A stretch of 64,000 nucleotides of DNA from Variovorax sp. Root318D1 (lineage in GTDB: Bacteria; Pseudomonadota; Gammaproteobacteria; Burkholderiales; Burkholderiaceae_C), in the NCBI RefSeq assembly GCF_001424835.1, contig NZ_LMCQ01000020.1, forward strand, positions 1,384-65,383, read 5' to 3'. This document shows, one piece after another, positions 8,528 through 17,133 of the stretch. The position numbers and the translations under genes were made by a program. Under the pieces are notes generated by a model, which searched no databases, was not told where the DNA came from, and worked only from the letters and a program-made list of their open reading frames with translations. The first letter of the stretch is position 1; each line of letters opens with the position of its first letter.

Positions 8528-9672
8528 ATCCCGAAAATTTCTATCCGCTGTGCAATCTGAAAGAAAATCCATTTAGAACTAATCCCGTTCTTGAAGACGA
8601 TCCTCGTGTGAAGATTTGGTGTGGCTACGAGCGACAAAAGAAACAAATGAGCAAGATGATCGAGCGCGTTCGCGCAGATCATGTAGGCCTGACCAGCTTC
8701 ATCTTGCTCTATGGAACTTATGGAACAGGAAAATCGCACGCGTTACTATGGGCGCGCCAGCAGGTTATCGACTCCAGAGCAGGGGCGGCATATTTTATTC
8801 CTACACTGAAGAAGAATAAGGGAAAACTTTCCTTTGCAGCAGCATTTGTTGAAGATCTAGTCGAGCGCGGGCCCTTGATCACTGATCTGAAGAATTTCCA
8901 TGGATTCATAGAGTCTCGAATTCTAGAAGTTAAGACCTCCCAAGGCATTGATAGTAATGACGCGGCTATAGATGTACTAGTGCAGTCTAGGGAGGCGTCC
9001 GACTTCCTAAAAGGCTTGATGCCTTGTCAAGACGCTCGGCAGATCGAAGCTTTTTTGAATGCAAAGACGCTATCGGACTATCAGGCCGTGATGCTTTTTT
9101 CTCGAATCACGAATTTGTTAACTAATGAGTTTTCTACTCCTGCCGGTAAGAAGCGTTTCAGACAGGCTGTATACCTTTTCATTGATGAACTGGATGATCT
9201 GACACGGCAGCCTGCCAAAGAAGTGCTGGAAACCAATGATATCCTCCGCCACTTATATGACTCGTGCCCAAACGCGTTTGGTTTAGTTTGCGCCATTTCG
9301 GCTGAACAAACTACTCTGTCGCAGTCATTCACTGACTACATTTTGACGCGCGTGACGCGCCTAGTGCACTTTGATTTGTTGGACCGTGATACCGCCATAG
9401 CGTTCGTGAATGCGATTTTTGATGCTCCTGGTAATCGCCTCGACGTGAGTGATCCTAGCAAGCTGGGTTCGTTTCCCTTCGATGCCGATGCTGTGACTTT
9501 GGTAATTTCACAGCTGCGTGAGATTACCCCTCGGAAGGTTGTTAATACTATGCAAGAGGTTCTTGAGGAATGCCGCTTAGCGGACGCTGACCCTTCGAAA
9601 AGGCCGATTTCAACAGACGATCTTGATGATATGGATATCTTAGAGTCAGTATTTGGGGACGGCACCAGCTAA
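8524..9672 (+). CDS. AAA+ ATPase, Orc1/Cdc6- or TniB-like
   Basis: 382 aa, last gene of the cargo operon, overlapping the PLD gene by ATGA (8524-8527) with AAGGA upstream. Walker A GTYGTGKS (64-71) and Walker B VYLFIDELDDL (216-226) are clear. The region 240-275 (RHLYDSCPNAFGLVCAIS) is sensor-like, and an arginine-rich helix ITPRKVVNTMQEV (about 338-350) is the sensor-2/lid type found in Orc1-like and TniB-like AAA+ proteins. It opens with NLKENPF, a phrase often found at the start of AAA ATPases that load on DNA. It may act as a clamp or loader for HerA or the ABC subunit; that is inference. Confidence 0.8.
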   Translation: MNPENFYPLCNLKENPFRTNPVLEDDPRVKIWCGYERQKKQMSKMIERVRADHVGLTSFILLYGTYGTGKSHALLWARQQVIDSRAGAAYFIPTLKKNKGKLSFAAAFVEDLVERGPLITDLKNFHGFIESRILEVKTSQGIDSNDAAIDVLVQSREASDFLKGLMPCQDARQIEAFLNAKTLSDYQAVMLFSRITNLLTNEFSTPAGKKRFRQAVYLFIDELDDLTRQPAKEVLETNDILRHLYDSCPNAFGLVCAISAEQTTLSQSFTDYILTRVTRLVHFDLLDRDTAIAFVNAIFDAPGNRLDVSDPSKLGSFPFDADAVTLVISQLREITPRKVVNTMQEVLEECRLADADPSKRPISTDDLDDMDILESVFGDGTS

Positions 9673-9748
9673 CTGGTAACTGTTTCCGAGCCGTTGGCAG
9701 CAATCGTATTGCTATTGCTTAAATCACCCGTCCGGGTAAGTCTTTGAG

Positions 9749-10087
9749 ATGAGTCTGAATTTGTCGATCTTGCTAGCACGAGGCGCGATAGTCGACCACC
9801 CTAGTGTGTTGGAACTGCGTCAAGGTAGGGTCGATGTCTTATTGGCTTCTCCAGCCGGTCCTAAGTCCAGCGCTTTTTTCAAGGTGCAAGCCGAAGTGAT
9901 TCTCAGCTCTCGCCGACGCTTGCGGCGCGAGATGCGGCACTCATCGCTGCCGCCCATAGCCGCTGTCGTTGGAAGCCGGCGGGGCTCTCCTGTGTCTCTT
10001 GAGAACATGAGAGACATGTCAGCGGACTCAAACTTAGATGTTTGGTGGCGCGAAACCGGCGAAATTGAATGTCTAGTGGCGCGCTAG
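9749..10087 (+). CDS. Doubtful small open frame in the transposon right-end region
   Basis: 112 codons beginning MSLNLSIL, without a recognised domain. Its 3' third runs through the direct repeats that look like transposase-binding sites (10035-10108), so at least the end is probably not under coding selection. Composition in the middle (LSSRRRLRREMRHSS) is basic. GTAAG upstream is not a good ribosome-binding site. It could be a small real protein, but a chance frame in the terminal non-coding region of the element is as likely. The rest of 9673-10034 shows nothing else. Confidence 0.2.
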   Translation: MSLNLSILLARGAIVDHPSVLELRQGRVDVLLASPAGPKSSAFFKVQAEVILSSRRRLRREMRHSSLPPIAAVVGSRRGSPVSLENMRDMSADSNLDVWWRETGEIECLVAR

Positions 10088-10108
10088 ATGAAAGATCAAT
10101 GGCGCAGC
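10035..10108 (+). repeat. Short direct repeats, candidate TniA/TnsB binding sites
   Basis: Three related copies share a TGGCGC core at 10046-10051, 10077-10082 and 10100-10105. Copies 1 and 2 extend to an ATGT-x-T-x-GTGGCGCG pattern and are spaced 31 bases; the third (GATCAATGGCGCAG) follows 23 bases later. Read inward from the element's end, they give GCGCCA-x(4-6)-A-T. A weaker fourth copy may lie near 10013-10026. Irregularly spaced 20-ish-base repeats near a TGT terminus are the usual layout of Tn7/Tn5053-type ends. Confidence 0.6.
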
Positions 10109-10212
10109 TTCCGAGGCGGCCTTATTAATCAACCACTTACACTGTTTCGGTTTGAATCTGCAGTGTCGTTCTGCAGCAGTTGTTACAGCTGGCCAGCCGG
10201 CCGGCCGCCCGC

Positions 10213-10956
10213 CTATTCCGGCGCGTGTGCGAGCACGAAGGAAAGCGATGCCAGGTGCTCCACCTTGTCGGTCTTGACCGGATCTTCAGGCGGTGTGGCC
10301 AGCAGCGCGGTGACCACGTTCAGTCCCTGGTTGCGCACCTTGATGACCACGGTGCCGTCGGCGCCGCTTTCCAAGGGCTTGGCGTCGGGATCGTTGACGA
10401 AATCATTCAGCACCAGGGCGCCCGCCACGGGCTTTCCCTTGTAGAGCACGCGCAAGCGCAGGTCTTGCCCGAGCTTTTCGGGCAGCATGGCATCGACCGG
10501 GACGATCTGCAGCGTGTGCCCGGGCAGCGGCGGCAAGGCGCCGCGGAGCGGGCTGCGCAGATGCACCGCGTATTTGAGGTTGTGGCCGCTGGTGAGCGCA
10601 CCGGGAACTTCGTTTTTGCCCTTCTTGAGCCATTTGCCTTCCGGCGTTTTGCTCCAGGTGCCGTTGTCGAGCACGGCCGCGACGATGGCGGGTTTCTCCT
10701 TCGTGTTCACAAGCAGGAGGCGCCCGCTCACGTCCAGAGCCGTCGGCACCGGGTTCCCGGATGCGTCGTAAGCGGTGACCGCGGAGATCAGAGGCTGCCG
10801 CTTGACCATGTCCAGGTCGTCGGCGCCTTCGCCGTAGATCAGTGCGAGTTCGCCGGAGCGCTGGGCGAACCAGATGCCGTGCGCCTGTGCGCCCGCCGAG
10901 GAAAGTACGGCTGCCGCGAGAGTGGCCAGGGCGGCGATTCGGTGCAATTTGTTCAT
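10213..10956 (-). CDS. Periplasmic DUF4198 family protein, metal/iron-uptake associated
   Basis: 247 aa with a clear signal peptide (MNKLHRIAALATLAAAVLSSAGAQA) followed at once by HGIWF, the mature N-terminus typical of DUF4198 proteins, where the first His is thought to help bind metal. The rest is beta-rich, with an Ig-like carboxypeptidase-regulatory repeat near 165-225 (GKPVAGALVLNDFV...DGTVVIKV). It sits 34 bases downstream of a TonB receptor on the same strand and is probably co-transcribed with it from the Fur-type promoter. DUF4198 proteins commonly accompany TonB receptors for metals. The precise ligand is unknown. Confidence 0.75.
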   Translation of the reverse strand: MNKLHRIAALATLAAAVLSSAGAQAHGIWFAQRSGELALIYGEGADDLDMVKRQPLISAVTAYDASGNPVPTALDVSGRLLLVNTKEKPAIVAAVLDNGTWSKTPEGKWLKKGKNEVPGALTSGHNLKYAVHLRSPLRGALPPLPGHTLQIVPVDAMLPEKLGQDLRLRVLYKGKPVAGALVLNDFVNDPDAKPLESGADGTVVIKVRNQGLNVVTALLATPPEDPVKTDKVEHLASLSFVLAHAPE

Positions 10957-10990
10957 TGGGTGTCGAGTCGAAAATTCGAATGCGGGCGCA

Positions 10991-13099
10991 TCAGAGATCC
11001 AGCTTCAGGCTGGCCACCACGCTGCGCTTCGCGCCTGGAATCACATACAAATTGCCCCACGAGGCGGTATAGAAGTTCCTGTTGAACAGGTTGTGCACGT
11101 CGATCGATACGCGCGCGGTCTTGTTGATTTGCCAGTAGCTCACCAGCTTGACGGTGGTGTAGGCCGGCAGGGCATAGGTGTCTGCGGTGTTGCCCGAGCG
11201 GTTGCCGATGTAGTTGATGCCGGCGCCGACGCCGTAGCGGCTGCCATTGGCCAGCGCATCTTCGCGAATGGCAAACAGGCCGGCGCTCGTCCTCGGGATG
11301 TTCTGGATGCGTGTGCCGGCTGCCAGCGTCGCGTCCTTCGAGATCCGGGCATCGACGTACGCGAAATTTCCGCTCACCCTCCAATTCTTGTCGATCTGGC
11401 CGTAGACGTCCGCCTCGAAGCCGCTGCTCTTGACTTCGCCGGCCGCGACGGAAAAGCCGGGCGTGTCGCTTGCCGTCAGCACGTTCGTCTTCTTGATGTC
11501 GAACACGGCCAGGTTGGCGCCCAGGCGCTGGTCCCGTGTCTGCAGCTTCACACCGGCCTCGAGCGCGGTGGAGTACTGCGGATCGAAAGCTTGGCCGTTC
11601 TTGTCGGTGCCGCTGTTGCCGCGAAACGACTTGCCGGCCGAGACATACCAGGAGCTCCAGTCGTTCGGCAGATAGGTCAGGCCGGCGCGCGGCGAAACGG
11701 CATCGTGCTTCTGGGCGCTGTTGCGATTTACGACGCGGTCCTCGATGCTTTGCCTGTATTGGTCGTAGCGGGCGCCCACCAGCAGCTTCCACTGCGGCGA
11801 AAGGCTGATCTGGTCTTGCACGAAAACGGCGCTCGCGCGCTGATGCTCATCCGAACTGGAGGTGAGCGACGTGAGCGGCGGCTGGGGCTTTCCATACACC
11901 GGCTGGTAGATATCGATCGGGTAGTTCCCGGAACGAAGGATCTCGGTGTTCATCCACAGCCTGGATGCTTCCACGCCGATCAGCAGCGTGTGGTCCAGAG
12001 ACCCGGTCGCGAACTTTCCTTCCAGTTCCGCCTGGAAAGAGGTGTCGCGCGACGGCAGCTGGCGCCAGGTCGCGCGGCGGTTCAACGTCCGGTTGTCGCC
12101 GGCCAGCGAAGTCGCTTCGGTGTAGTTGCCGGAAAAGGTGCTTTCCTTGTAGCTCGCACCCACGCGCGCACGCCAGTTCTCCGACAGCTGACGGTCCAGC
12201 GTGAGCTGATGCGTATTGCTGGTGAGCGTCATGTTGCCGTCGCCGGGCTCGTTGAGCACCCGGTCGCGCGGCAGGGTTCCGAGCACGCCGCGAACGTTGA
12301 TCAGCCCACGGTCCAGCGGCGTTTTCGAACGCAGGAATTCGGACTCGTAGTTGAGGACCGTCTTGTCGTCGATCACCCAGGTCAGCGCCGGCGCGACCAG
12401 GGTGCGCCGGTTGCTCAGCAGGTCGCTGCGGCTGTCGCCTTCTTCCACCGCCAGGTTCAGGCGGTAGGCCACGTTCTGGCTCAGCGGGCCGGTGCTGTCC
12501 AGCGTGCTGCGGCGCAGGCCCTGGCTGCCGATGCTGAAGTCGGCCGTGTTGCGGCGCGTGAACTCCGGCTTCTTGGTGACGATGTTGATCGTGCCACCCG
12601 GCTCGCTGCTGCCGTAGACGGCCGAGGCCGGGCCTTTGAGGAATTCGAAGCGCTCGACAGTGGCGGTGTCGCGCGGCGGGTTGTAGCCGCGCGAGCCGGG
12701 AAACCCGTTGACCAGGAATCCCATGTCGGTACTGCTGAACCCGCGAATACCGAAGTTGTCCCACGTACCGCCGAAATCATTGAGGCGCGTGATCCCGCTC
12801 ACGAAACCCACCGTGTCGGCCAGACGCGTCGCGCCCAGGTCTTCGATCAGCTGGCTGGAGACGATGCGTACCGATTGCGGCACCTCCCGCAGCGGCGTGC
12901 TAGTGCGTGTGGCGCCGCTGCTGCTCGTGGGGTTGTAGCCGCCGGATTCCGGCTCGGCGACCACATGCACTTCGGGAAGCGACGTGCTCGCAGGGTCGGA
13001 CTGGCCGCCGCCGGTGCCTTGTGCCGTTGAAAGAGAGGAAATGGAAGCGAGGGGGAGCAAGGCGAAGGCGATGCGTGACGACCGAATGCGGAATCCCAT
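10991..13099 (-). CDS. TonB-dependent siderophore receptor
   Basis: 702 aa. Signal peptide MGFRIRSSRIAFALLPLASISSLSTA; plug domain about 55-170 with STPLREVPQSVRIV, DTVGFVSGI, NFGIRGF and FLKGPASAVYGSSEPGGTINIVTKKP, the classic plug signature of ferrisiderophore receptors; then a beta-barrel of about 530 residues ending YVIPGAKRSVVASLKLDL. The last residue is Leu rather than the usual aromatic. It transports a ferric chelate across the outer membrane using TonB energy; the substrate cannot be read from sequence (nearest style: FhuA/FhuE-like). A Fur-box-like palindrome sits 35 bases upstream of its start. Confidence 0.9.
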   Translation of the reverse strand: MGFRIRSSRIAFALLPLASISSLSTAQGTGGGQSDPASTSLPEVHVVAEPESGGYNPTSSSGATRTSTPLREVPQSVRIVSSQLIEDLGATRLADTVGFVSGITRLNDFGGTWDNFGIRGFSSTDMGFLVNGFPGSRGYNPPRDTATVERFEFLKGPASAVYGSSEPGGTINIVTKKPEFTRRNTADFSIGSQGLRRSTLDSTGPLSQNVAYRLNLAVEEGDSRSDLLSNRRTLVAPALTWVIDDKTVLNYESEFLRSKTPLDRGLINVRGVLGTLPRDRVLNEPGDGNMTLTSNTHQLTLDRQLSENWRARVGASYKESTFSGNYTEATSLAGDNRTLNRRATWRQLPSRDTSFQAELEGKFATGSLDHTLLIGVEASRLWMNTEILRSGNYPIDIYQPVYGKPQPPLTSLTSSSDEHQRASAVFVQDQISLSPQWKLLVGARYDQYRQSIEDRVVNRNSAQKHDAVSPRAGLTYLPNDWSSWYVSAGKSFRGNSGTDKNGQAFDPQYSTALEAGVKLQTRDQRLGANLAVFDIKKTNVLTASDTPGFSVAAGEVKSSGFEADVYGQIDKNWRVSGNFAYVDARISKDATLAAGTRIQNIPRTSAGLFAIREDALANGSRYGVGAGINYIGNRSGNTADTYALPAYTTVKLVSYWQINKTARVSIDVHNLFNRNFYTASWGNLYVIPGAKRSVVASLKLDL

Positions 13100-13133
13100 T
13101 GAAAACTTCGTAGTGCGTTTGATTGGAGTTGTT

Positions 13134-13152
13134 GAGAATAAATCTCATTCTC
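13134..13152 (-). promoter_or_regulatory. Fur-box-like palindrome upstream of the TonB receptor
   Basis: On the minus strand the site reads GAGAATGAGATTTATTCTC, an inverted repeat (GAGAAT...ATTCTC) matching the Fur consensus GATAATGATAATCATTATC at most positions. Its position 35 bases upstream of the receptor start fits iron repression. Confidence 0.65.
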
Positions 13153-13224
13153 TATTGTAGATGCCGCCATGGCCGCGCATGGTCGCGCATCGCCGCAAAG
13201 GGCCGCCCTCGGCGGCGCAGCAGG

Positions 13225-14826
13225 CTAAAGCTGGTCCGTCGGCACGAACCACGAGAACAGCAGCAGCTGCAGGCGTGTGAGCAGGCTGGAGTCGGGTTCG
13301 CTGTCGAGCACCTCGTTGTCCACGTCTCCGGTGCCGATCCACTGTACGTTCTTGCCGTCGGGCATGAGCACCACGCGGTAGACGCCTTCGATGTCGTCCA
13401 GCTGGTAGGCGTACAGCAGCGCCTGGGCCAGCTCATAGCTGCGCACGCGAACGCCGAACTCGGTGTTCAGCCGCGCCGAGCGGGGATCGAGATTCATCGA
13501 GCCGAGCAGCACCCATTCCCGGTCGACGAGGGCCAGTTTGGCATGGAGCCGGCCGCGGGCTTTCTTGAGCAGGGTGCGCAGCTGGCGGTTCCGCTTGAGC
13601 TGCTCGGTGCTGACCTCGTAGAGGTTCACGCCCAGCTTGAGCATGTCGACGCGGTAGCGGTTGTAGTTGATGTTGACCAGCGGCTCGTCGCTGTCGGCCA
13701 GCGAATTGGTGATGACGCTGATGCGCACGCCGCGCGCCCGGCCCTCCCGCATGCGCGCCATGCCTTCTTCGCCGGGAATGAAGTAGGGCGAGATCACGAC
13801 GACGTCGGAGCGCGCGCCGGCGGTCATTTCGTGAAAGCGCGCCGCGAGCGATTCGCCAGGGGATGCGAGGGTGCCCAGCGCCTTGTTGGGACTGTCTGCC
13901 GCGGCATGGGCGTCGGCGCGCATCCACTTCACCCGGCCGATATCGGCAAGCTGCACGCCGAGCGGCGCGTCGCCTAGCAGGTCGGCGCCGGAAAGTGGAG
14001 CGGGCAGGGGTGCATGGAACGGTGAGGTGGCGGTTTCGAACTCGGACTTCAGCGCTTCAGGGGCGTCGCTGGTGCCGGCAATCCGCTGAAGCGGATAGAC
14101 CACGTCGGTGTTCCAGTAGGTGTCGAAGATGCGCGCCGCTTCTGGGACCACGGGCCCGGCCATGAGCAGCTCGAAATCGATGAAGTTGGCGCCTTCGCTG
14201 CGCAGGAAATACTCGTCGGCCAGATTGCGGCCGCCGGCAATTGCCATGGCCCCGTCGGCCACGAAGAGCTTGTTGTGCATGCGGTGGTTGAGGCGGCGGA
14301 AGTCGCCGAAGAACTCGAGCCATCGCGTGGCCGAGTGGTCGCGGGCGTTCACGAAAGGGTTGAACAGCCGAACCTCGGCATTCGGTTCCGCGGCCAGGCC
14401 GAGCAGCAGGCGGTCCATGCCGGCGGTGTAGAAATCGTCGAGCAGCAGGCGCACCCGCACGCCGCGCCGCGCGGCATCGCGCAGTTCGCGCAGCAGCAGC
14501 CGGCCAGTCTTGTCGTTGCCGAGCTGGTAGGTCTGGACGTCGAGCGAAGCCTGCGCCCGCCGCATCAGCTCGATGCGGGCATCGAGCGCAAAAGATGCCT
14601 CGACCAGTGGCCGGATGCTGGACAACCCGTCGCTCGCGGCGTCGAGGCTGGCCGCCGCGCGGCCGAGCGTGGTGGCAGGCGAGGTTGCAATCGAGAGCGT
14701 CGGCGGCTCGGCCGCGCGCGGAGGAAGGCCGGCACAACCTGCGAGAACCAGGGCAATTCCGGAAATCGCCAGTCGCAGCGCCAAGCCGCGCAACAAGGGA
14801 AACGAAGAAGCAATGAGCTTGAGCAT
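13225..14826 (-). CDS. Cardiolipin synthase-like/phospholipase D lipoprotein
   Basis: 533 aa from ATG 14826; an upstream TTG at 14844 is possible but less likely. The N-terminus is a lipoprotein signal with lipobox LAGC (Cys31). Two HKD motifs are present: HNKLFVAD (H184, K186, D191) followed by GGRN, and a C-terminal HAKLALVD followed by GSMNLDPRS, the arrangement of cardiolipin synthases and other two-HKD PLD enzymes. A lipid-anchored PLD would act in the periplasm or envelope on phospholipids. It lies between the two TonB receptors on the minus strand, about 125 bases before the Fur site of the first. A link to iron is possible but not shown. Confidence 0.85.
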   Translation of the reverse strand: MLKLIASSFPLLRGLALRLAISGIALVLAGCAGLPPRAAEPPTLSIATSPATTLGRAAASLDAASDGLSSIRPLVEASFALDARIELMRRAQASLDVQTYQLGNDKTGRLLLRELRDAARRGVRVRLLLDDFYTAGMDRLLLGLAAEPNAEVRLFNPFVNARDHSATRWLEFFGDFRRLNHRMHNKLFVADGAMAIAGGRNLADEYFLRSEGANFIDFELLMAGPVVPEAARIFDTYWNTDVVYPLQRIAGTSDAPEALKSEFETATSPFHAPLPAPLSGADLLGDAPLGVQLADIGRVKWMRADAHAAADSPNKALGTLASPGESLAARFHEMTAGARSDVVVISPYFIPGEEGMARMREGRARGVRISVITNSLADSDEPLVNINYNRYRVDMLKLGVNLYEVSTEQLKRNRQLRTLLKKARGRLHAKLALVDREWVLLGSMNLDPRSARLNTEFGVRVRSYELAQALLYAYQLDDIEGVYRVVLMPDGKNVQWIGTGDVDNEVLDSEPDSSLLTRLQLLLFSWFVPTDQL

Positions 14827-14956
14827 GGGCCTGCCGACGCACAAGACGTGCGGCCGGATCGTAGCCGCATTGCGCTGTAGCCACGGCCGGCCTGGTCAGG
14901 CTTGAACGCCCCTTCCATGTCCGGGGAAATCGAAACAAATGAGACTTTCTATTTAT

Positions 14957-14975
14957 TAGAATGCGAATCGTTCTT
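14957..14975 (+). promoter_or_regulatory. Fur-box-like palindrome upstream of the second TonB receptor
   Basis: TAGAATGCGAATCGTTCTT contains the core AATGCGAATCGTT, matching Fur consensus AATGATAATCATT at 10 of 13 positions, with inverted-repeat arms AGAA/TTCT. It is 25 bases before the chosen start of the receptor gene, in the place of a promoter -10 region. This suggests iron repression in parallel with the receptor on the other strand. Confidence 0.6.
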
Positions 14976-15000
14976 AATAATGTTTCGGAGTGGAGAAGGA

Positions 15001-17103
15001 ATGAAGGGTTTCATGGCGCGGCGCAGGGCCGCATCGGTGCTGGCAGGCTGCTTGGCAATCTATGTGCATCACCAGGTCCTGGCGCAGACCACGGTGCCCG
15101 GCGCTTTGCCGGAAGTGAAGGTCGATGCAAACGCCGAGTCCGAAACCGCGACATCGCCCGTGATCGGCTACCGCGCCCGCAATGCCGCGACGGCCACCAA
15201 GACCGACACGCCCCTGTCAGAAACCCCCCAGTCCGTTACTGTGGTCACGCGTGATCAGATGGTCGACCAGGGCGCCACCAACGTGCAGGACGCGCTCAAC
15301 TACGCCGCCGGCGTGCGCTCTGATGCCTATGGCCTCGATTCGCGGACCGACTCCGTGCGCGTGCGCGGCGCCACGCCCGACGTCTACCTCGACGGGCTGC
15401 GCCAGGCTTACGGCTACTACACCAGCACCACGCGCACCGAGCCCTACACGCTGGAGCGGCTCGAAGTGCTGCGCGGACCCTCGGGCATGCTGTTCGGCGC
15501 AGGCACGGCCGCCGGCGTGGTCAACATGGTGAGCAAGCGGCCGCTGCAGGAGGCGCAGCGCGAAGTGGGCGTGCAGTTCGGCAGCTTCGGCCGCAAGCAG
15601 ATTCAGGCCGACCTGACCGGGCCGCTGAACGCCGACGGCACCCTGTCGTACCGGCTGATCGCCTTGCAACGCAAGTCGGACACGCAGGTCGACCACGTGC
15701 CCGACGACCGCAGCGTCATCGCGCCGTCACTGACGTGGCGGCCGAATGCAGCCACCTCGCTCACCTTGCAGGGCTTGTGGCAGAAGGACAAGAGCGGCAG
15801 CAGCTCGCAGTTCCTGCCGTGGGAGGGCACCTTGCTGCCGAACCCGAACGGGCGCGTGCCCACCAGCCGCTTCATCGGTGAGCCGGGCTTCGATTACTAC
15901 GACAGCGAGCGCAAGACCTTCGGTTGGCAGTTCGAGCACAAGTTCAACGAAAGCTGGACCTTGCGGCAGAACTTCCGCTACGCGCAGAACGAGAACGACA
16001 ACCGCTACCACTACGGCGCGGCCTTCAGCGGCGCCGAGAGCTGGGACGCCACCGATCCGATCTTCAAGCGCGTGCTCGGCCGCTACTACGACAACTACCT
16101 GACGCGCAATCGCACACAGACGCTCGACAACCACGTCGAAGGGCATTTTCAGACCGGTGCGCTCAAGCACACGCTGCTCGTGGGTGCAGACTTTGCGCGC
16201 CAGCGCGAGAACGTCTGGGGCGGAACGACGTTCGACACCATCGACGTATACGCGCCTGTGTACAGCCACGTCGACGTGCCCGAGCGCACCGCATTGCCTC
16301 GCACCCGCCAGCGCCAGAACGGCTTCTACCTGCAGGACCAGATGAAGCTCGGCAACTGGATCTTCGTGGCCGGCTTGCGCCACGACAAGGCGGTGTCGAG
16401 CGCGGCGGGCAGCGAGGCCGAGGAAAGCAGTGCAACGACCAAGCGCTTCGGCCTGATGTACGCATCGCCCTCGGGCTGGTCGCCGTACCTGAGCTACAGC
16501 GAGTCGTTCACGCCGCAATCGCCAATCAACGGACGGATCTTCACGCCCCTGCGCGGCGAGCAGTGGGAAGCCGGCATCAAGTACGAGCCGAAGGACCGCG
16601 CCTTGGCGTTCAGCGCCGCGGTGTACGACCTCCGCGAGAAGAACCAGATCACCTCGCCGGCGCTGAATGTGTATGCGCAGGCCGGCAAGACCAAGACGCA
16701 GGGCGTCGAGCTCGAAGCGAAGGGCTCGATCGGATCGAACCTCGACCTGATCGCCCACTACAACTACACGGACGCCGACGAACAGATCGAAGGCCTGCCC
16801 AAGCACCAGGCGAGCGTCTGGGCCAAGTACCGCTTCTCGATCGGCGGGCTCAGCGGCTTCTCGGCCGGCGCCGGCGTGCGCTTCATGAGTTCGTTCCAAG
16901 ACCTGCAATTTGGTGTCGGCCCGCGTGTGCCGGGCGTGGCACTGGCCGACCTCGTGTTTGCCTACGAAACCGCGCGCTGGCGCTATGCGCTCAACATCAA
17001 CAACGTGACGGACAAGGTGTACGTGAGCACCTGTCTCTCGCGTGGCGACTGCTGGTACGGCGCGCGCCGCAACGTCGTGGCCAGCGCGACCTACCGCTTC
17101 TGA
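15001..17103 (+). CDS. TonB-dependent siderophore receptor
   Basis: 700 aa from ATG 15001, chosen because GGAGAAGGA lies directly upstream, a signal peptide follows (MKGFMARRRAASVLAGCLAI...VLAQ) and the Fur site lies before it; the frame is open further upstream to 14902. The plug has TDTPLSETPQSVTVVTRDQM, ALNYAAGVRSDA, VRGATPDVYLDGLRQ and VLRGPSGMLFGAGTAAGVVN. The barrel ends with an aromatic residue (ATYRF), as needed for BAM insertion. Near the C-terminus two Cys (STCLSRGDCWYG) may form an extracellular or periplasmic disulfide, a feature of FhuA/FoxA-type ferrichrome/ferrioxamine receptors. It is followed after 30 bases by a PepSY gene in the same operon. Confidence 0.9.
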   Translation: MKGFMARRRAASVLAGCLAIYVHHQVLAQTTVPGALPEVKVDANAESETATSPVIGYRARNAATATKTDTPLSETPQSVTVVTRDQMVDQGATNVQDALNYAAGVRSDAYGLDSRTDSVRVRGATPDVYLDGLRQAYGYYTSTTRTEPYTLERLEVLRGPSGMLFGAGTAAGVVNMVSKRPLQEAQREVGVQFGSFGRKQIQADLTGPLNADGTLSYRLIALQRKSDTQVDHVPDDRSVIAPSLTWRPNAATSLTLQGLWQKDKSGSSSQFLPWEGTLLPNPNGRVPTSRFIGEPGFDYYDSERKTFGWQFEHKFNESWTLRQNFRYAQNENDNRYHYGAAFSGAESWDATDPIFKRVLGRYYDNYLTRNRTQTLDNHVEGHFQTGALKHTLLVGADFARQRENVWGGTTFDTIDVYAPVYSHVDVPERTALPRTRQRQNGFYLQDQMKLGNWIFVAGLRHDKAVSSAAGSEAEESSATTKRFGLMYASPSGWSPYLSYSESFTPQSPINGRIFTPLRGEQWEAGIKYEPKDRALAFSAAVYDLREKNQITSPALNVYAQAGKTKTQGVELEAKGSIGSNLDLIAHYNYTDADEQIEGLPKHQASVWAKYRFSIGGLSGFSAGAGVRFMSSFQDLQFGVGPRVPGVALADLVFAYETARWRYALNINNVTDKVYVSTCLSRGDCWYGARRNVVASATYRF

Positions 17104-17133
17104 TCATTCACTTTCGACGAGGGCACAGACGAC

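Larger units (their letters stand above)
1..10187 (+). mobile_element. Right-hand part of a Tn7/Tn5053-like transposon with a five-gene cargo operon
   Basis: It contains a tniB fragment, two tniQ genes and a cargo operon, all on the plus strand, followed by transposase-binding-like repeats. The terminus is TTGTTACA at 10180-10187, which reads TGTAACAACTG inward on the other strand, fitting the TGT...ACA ends of this transposon superfamily. The left part, with tniA and the other end, is outside the window. The DNA is AT-richer than the flank from about 3.1 kb on. The end lies 25 bases beyond the stop codon of the minus-strand DUF4198 gene. Target duplication cannot be checked without the left end. 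Confidence 0.65.

Noticed and set aside
6388..9672. Match to Dpd (7-deazaguanine DNA modification) proteins, which also include a PLD protein and ATPases
   Set aside because: No TGT-like DpdA, preQ0 synthesis or helicase genes are present and the PLD domain architecture differs; only a loose resemblance.
1..10187. CRISPR array or Cas genes accompanying the dual TniQ element
   Set aside because: No regularly spaced repeats and no Cas-like protein are visible within the window.
10874..13030. 718-codon open frame on the plus strand opposite the TonB receptor
   Set aside because: Antisense shadow of a high-GC gene; the minus-strand product has clear plug and barrel motifs.
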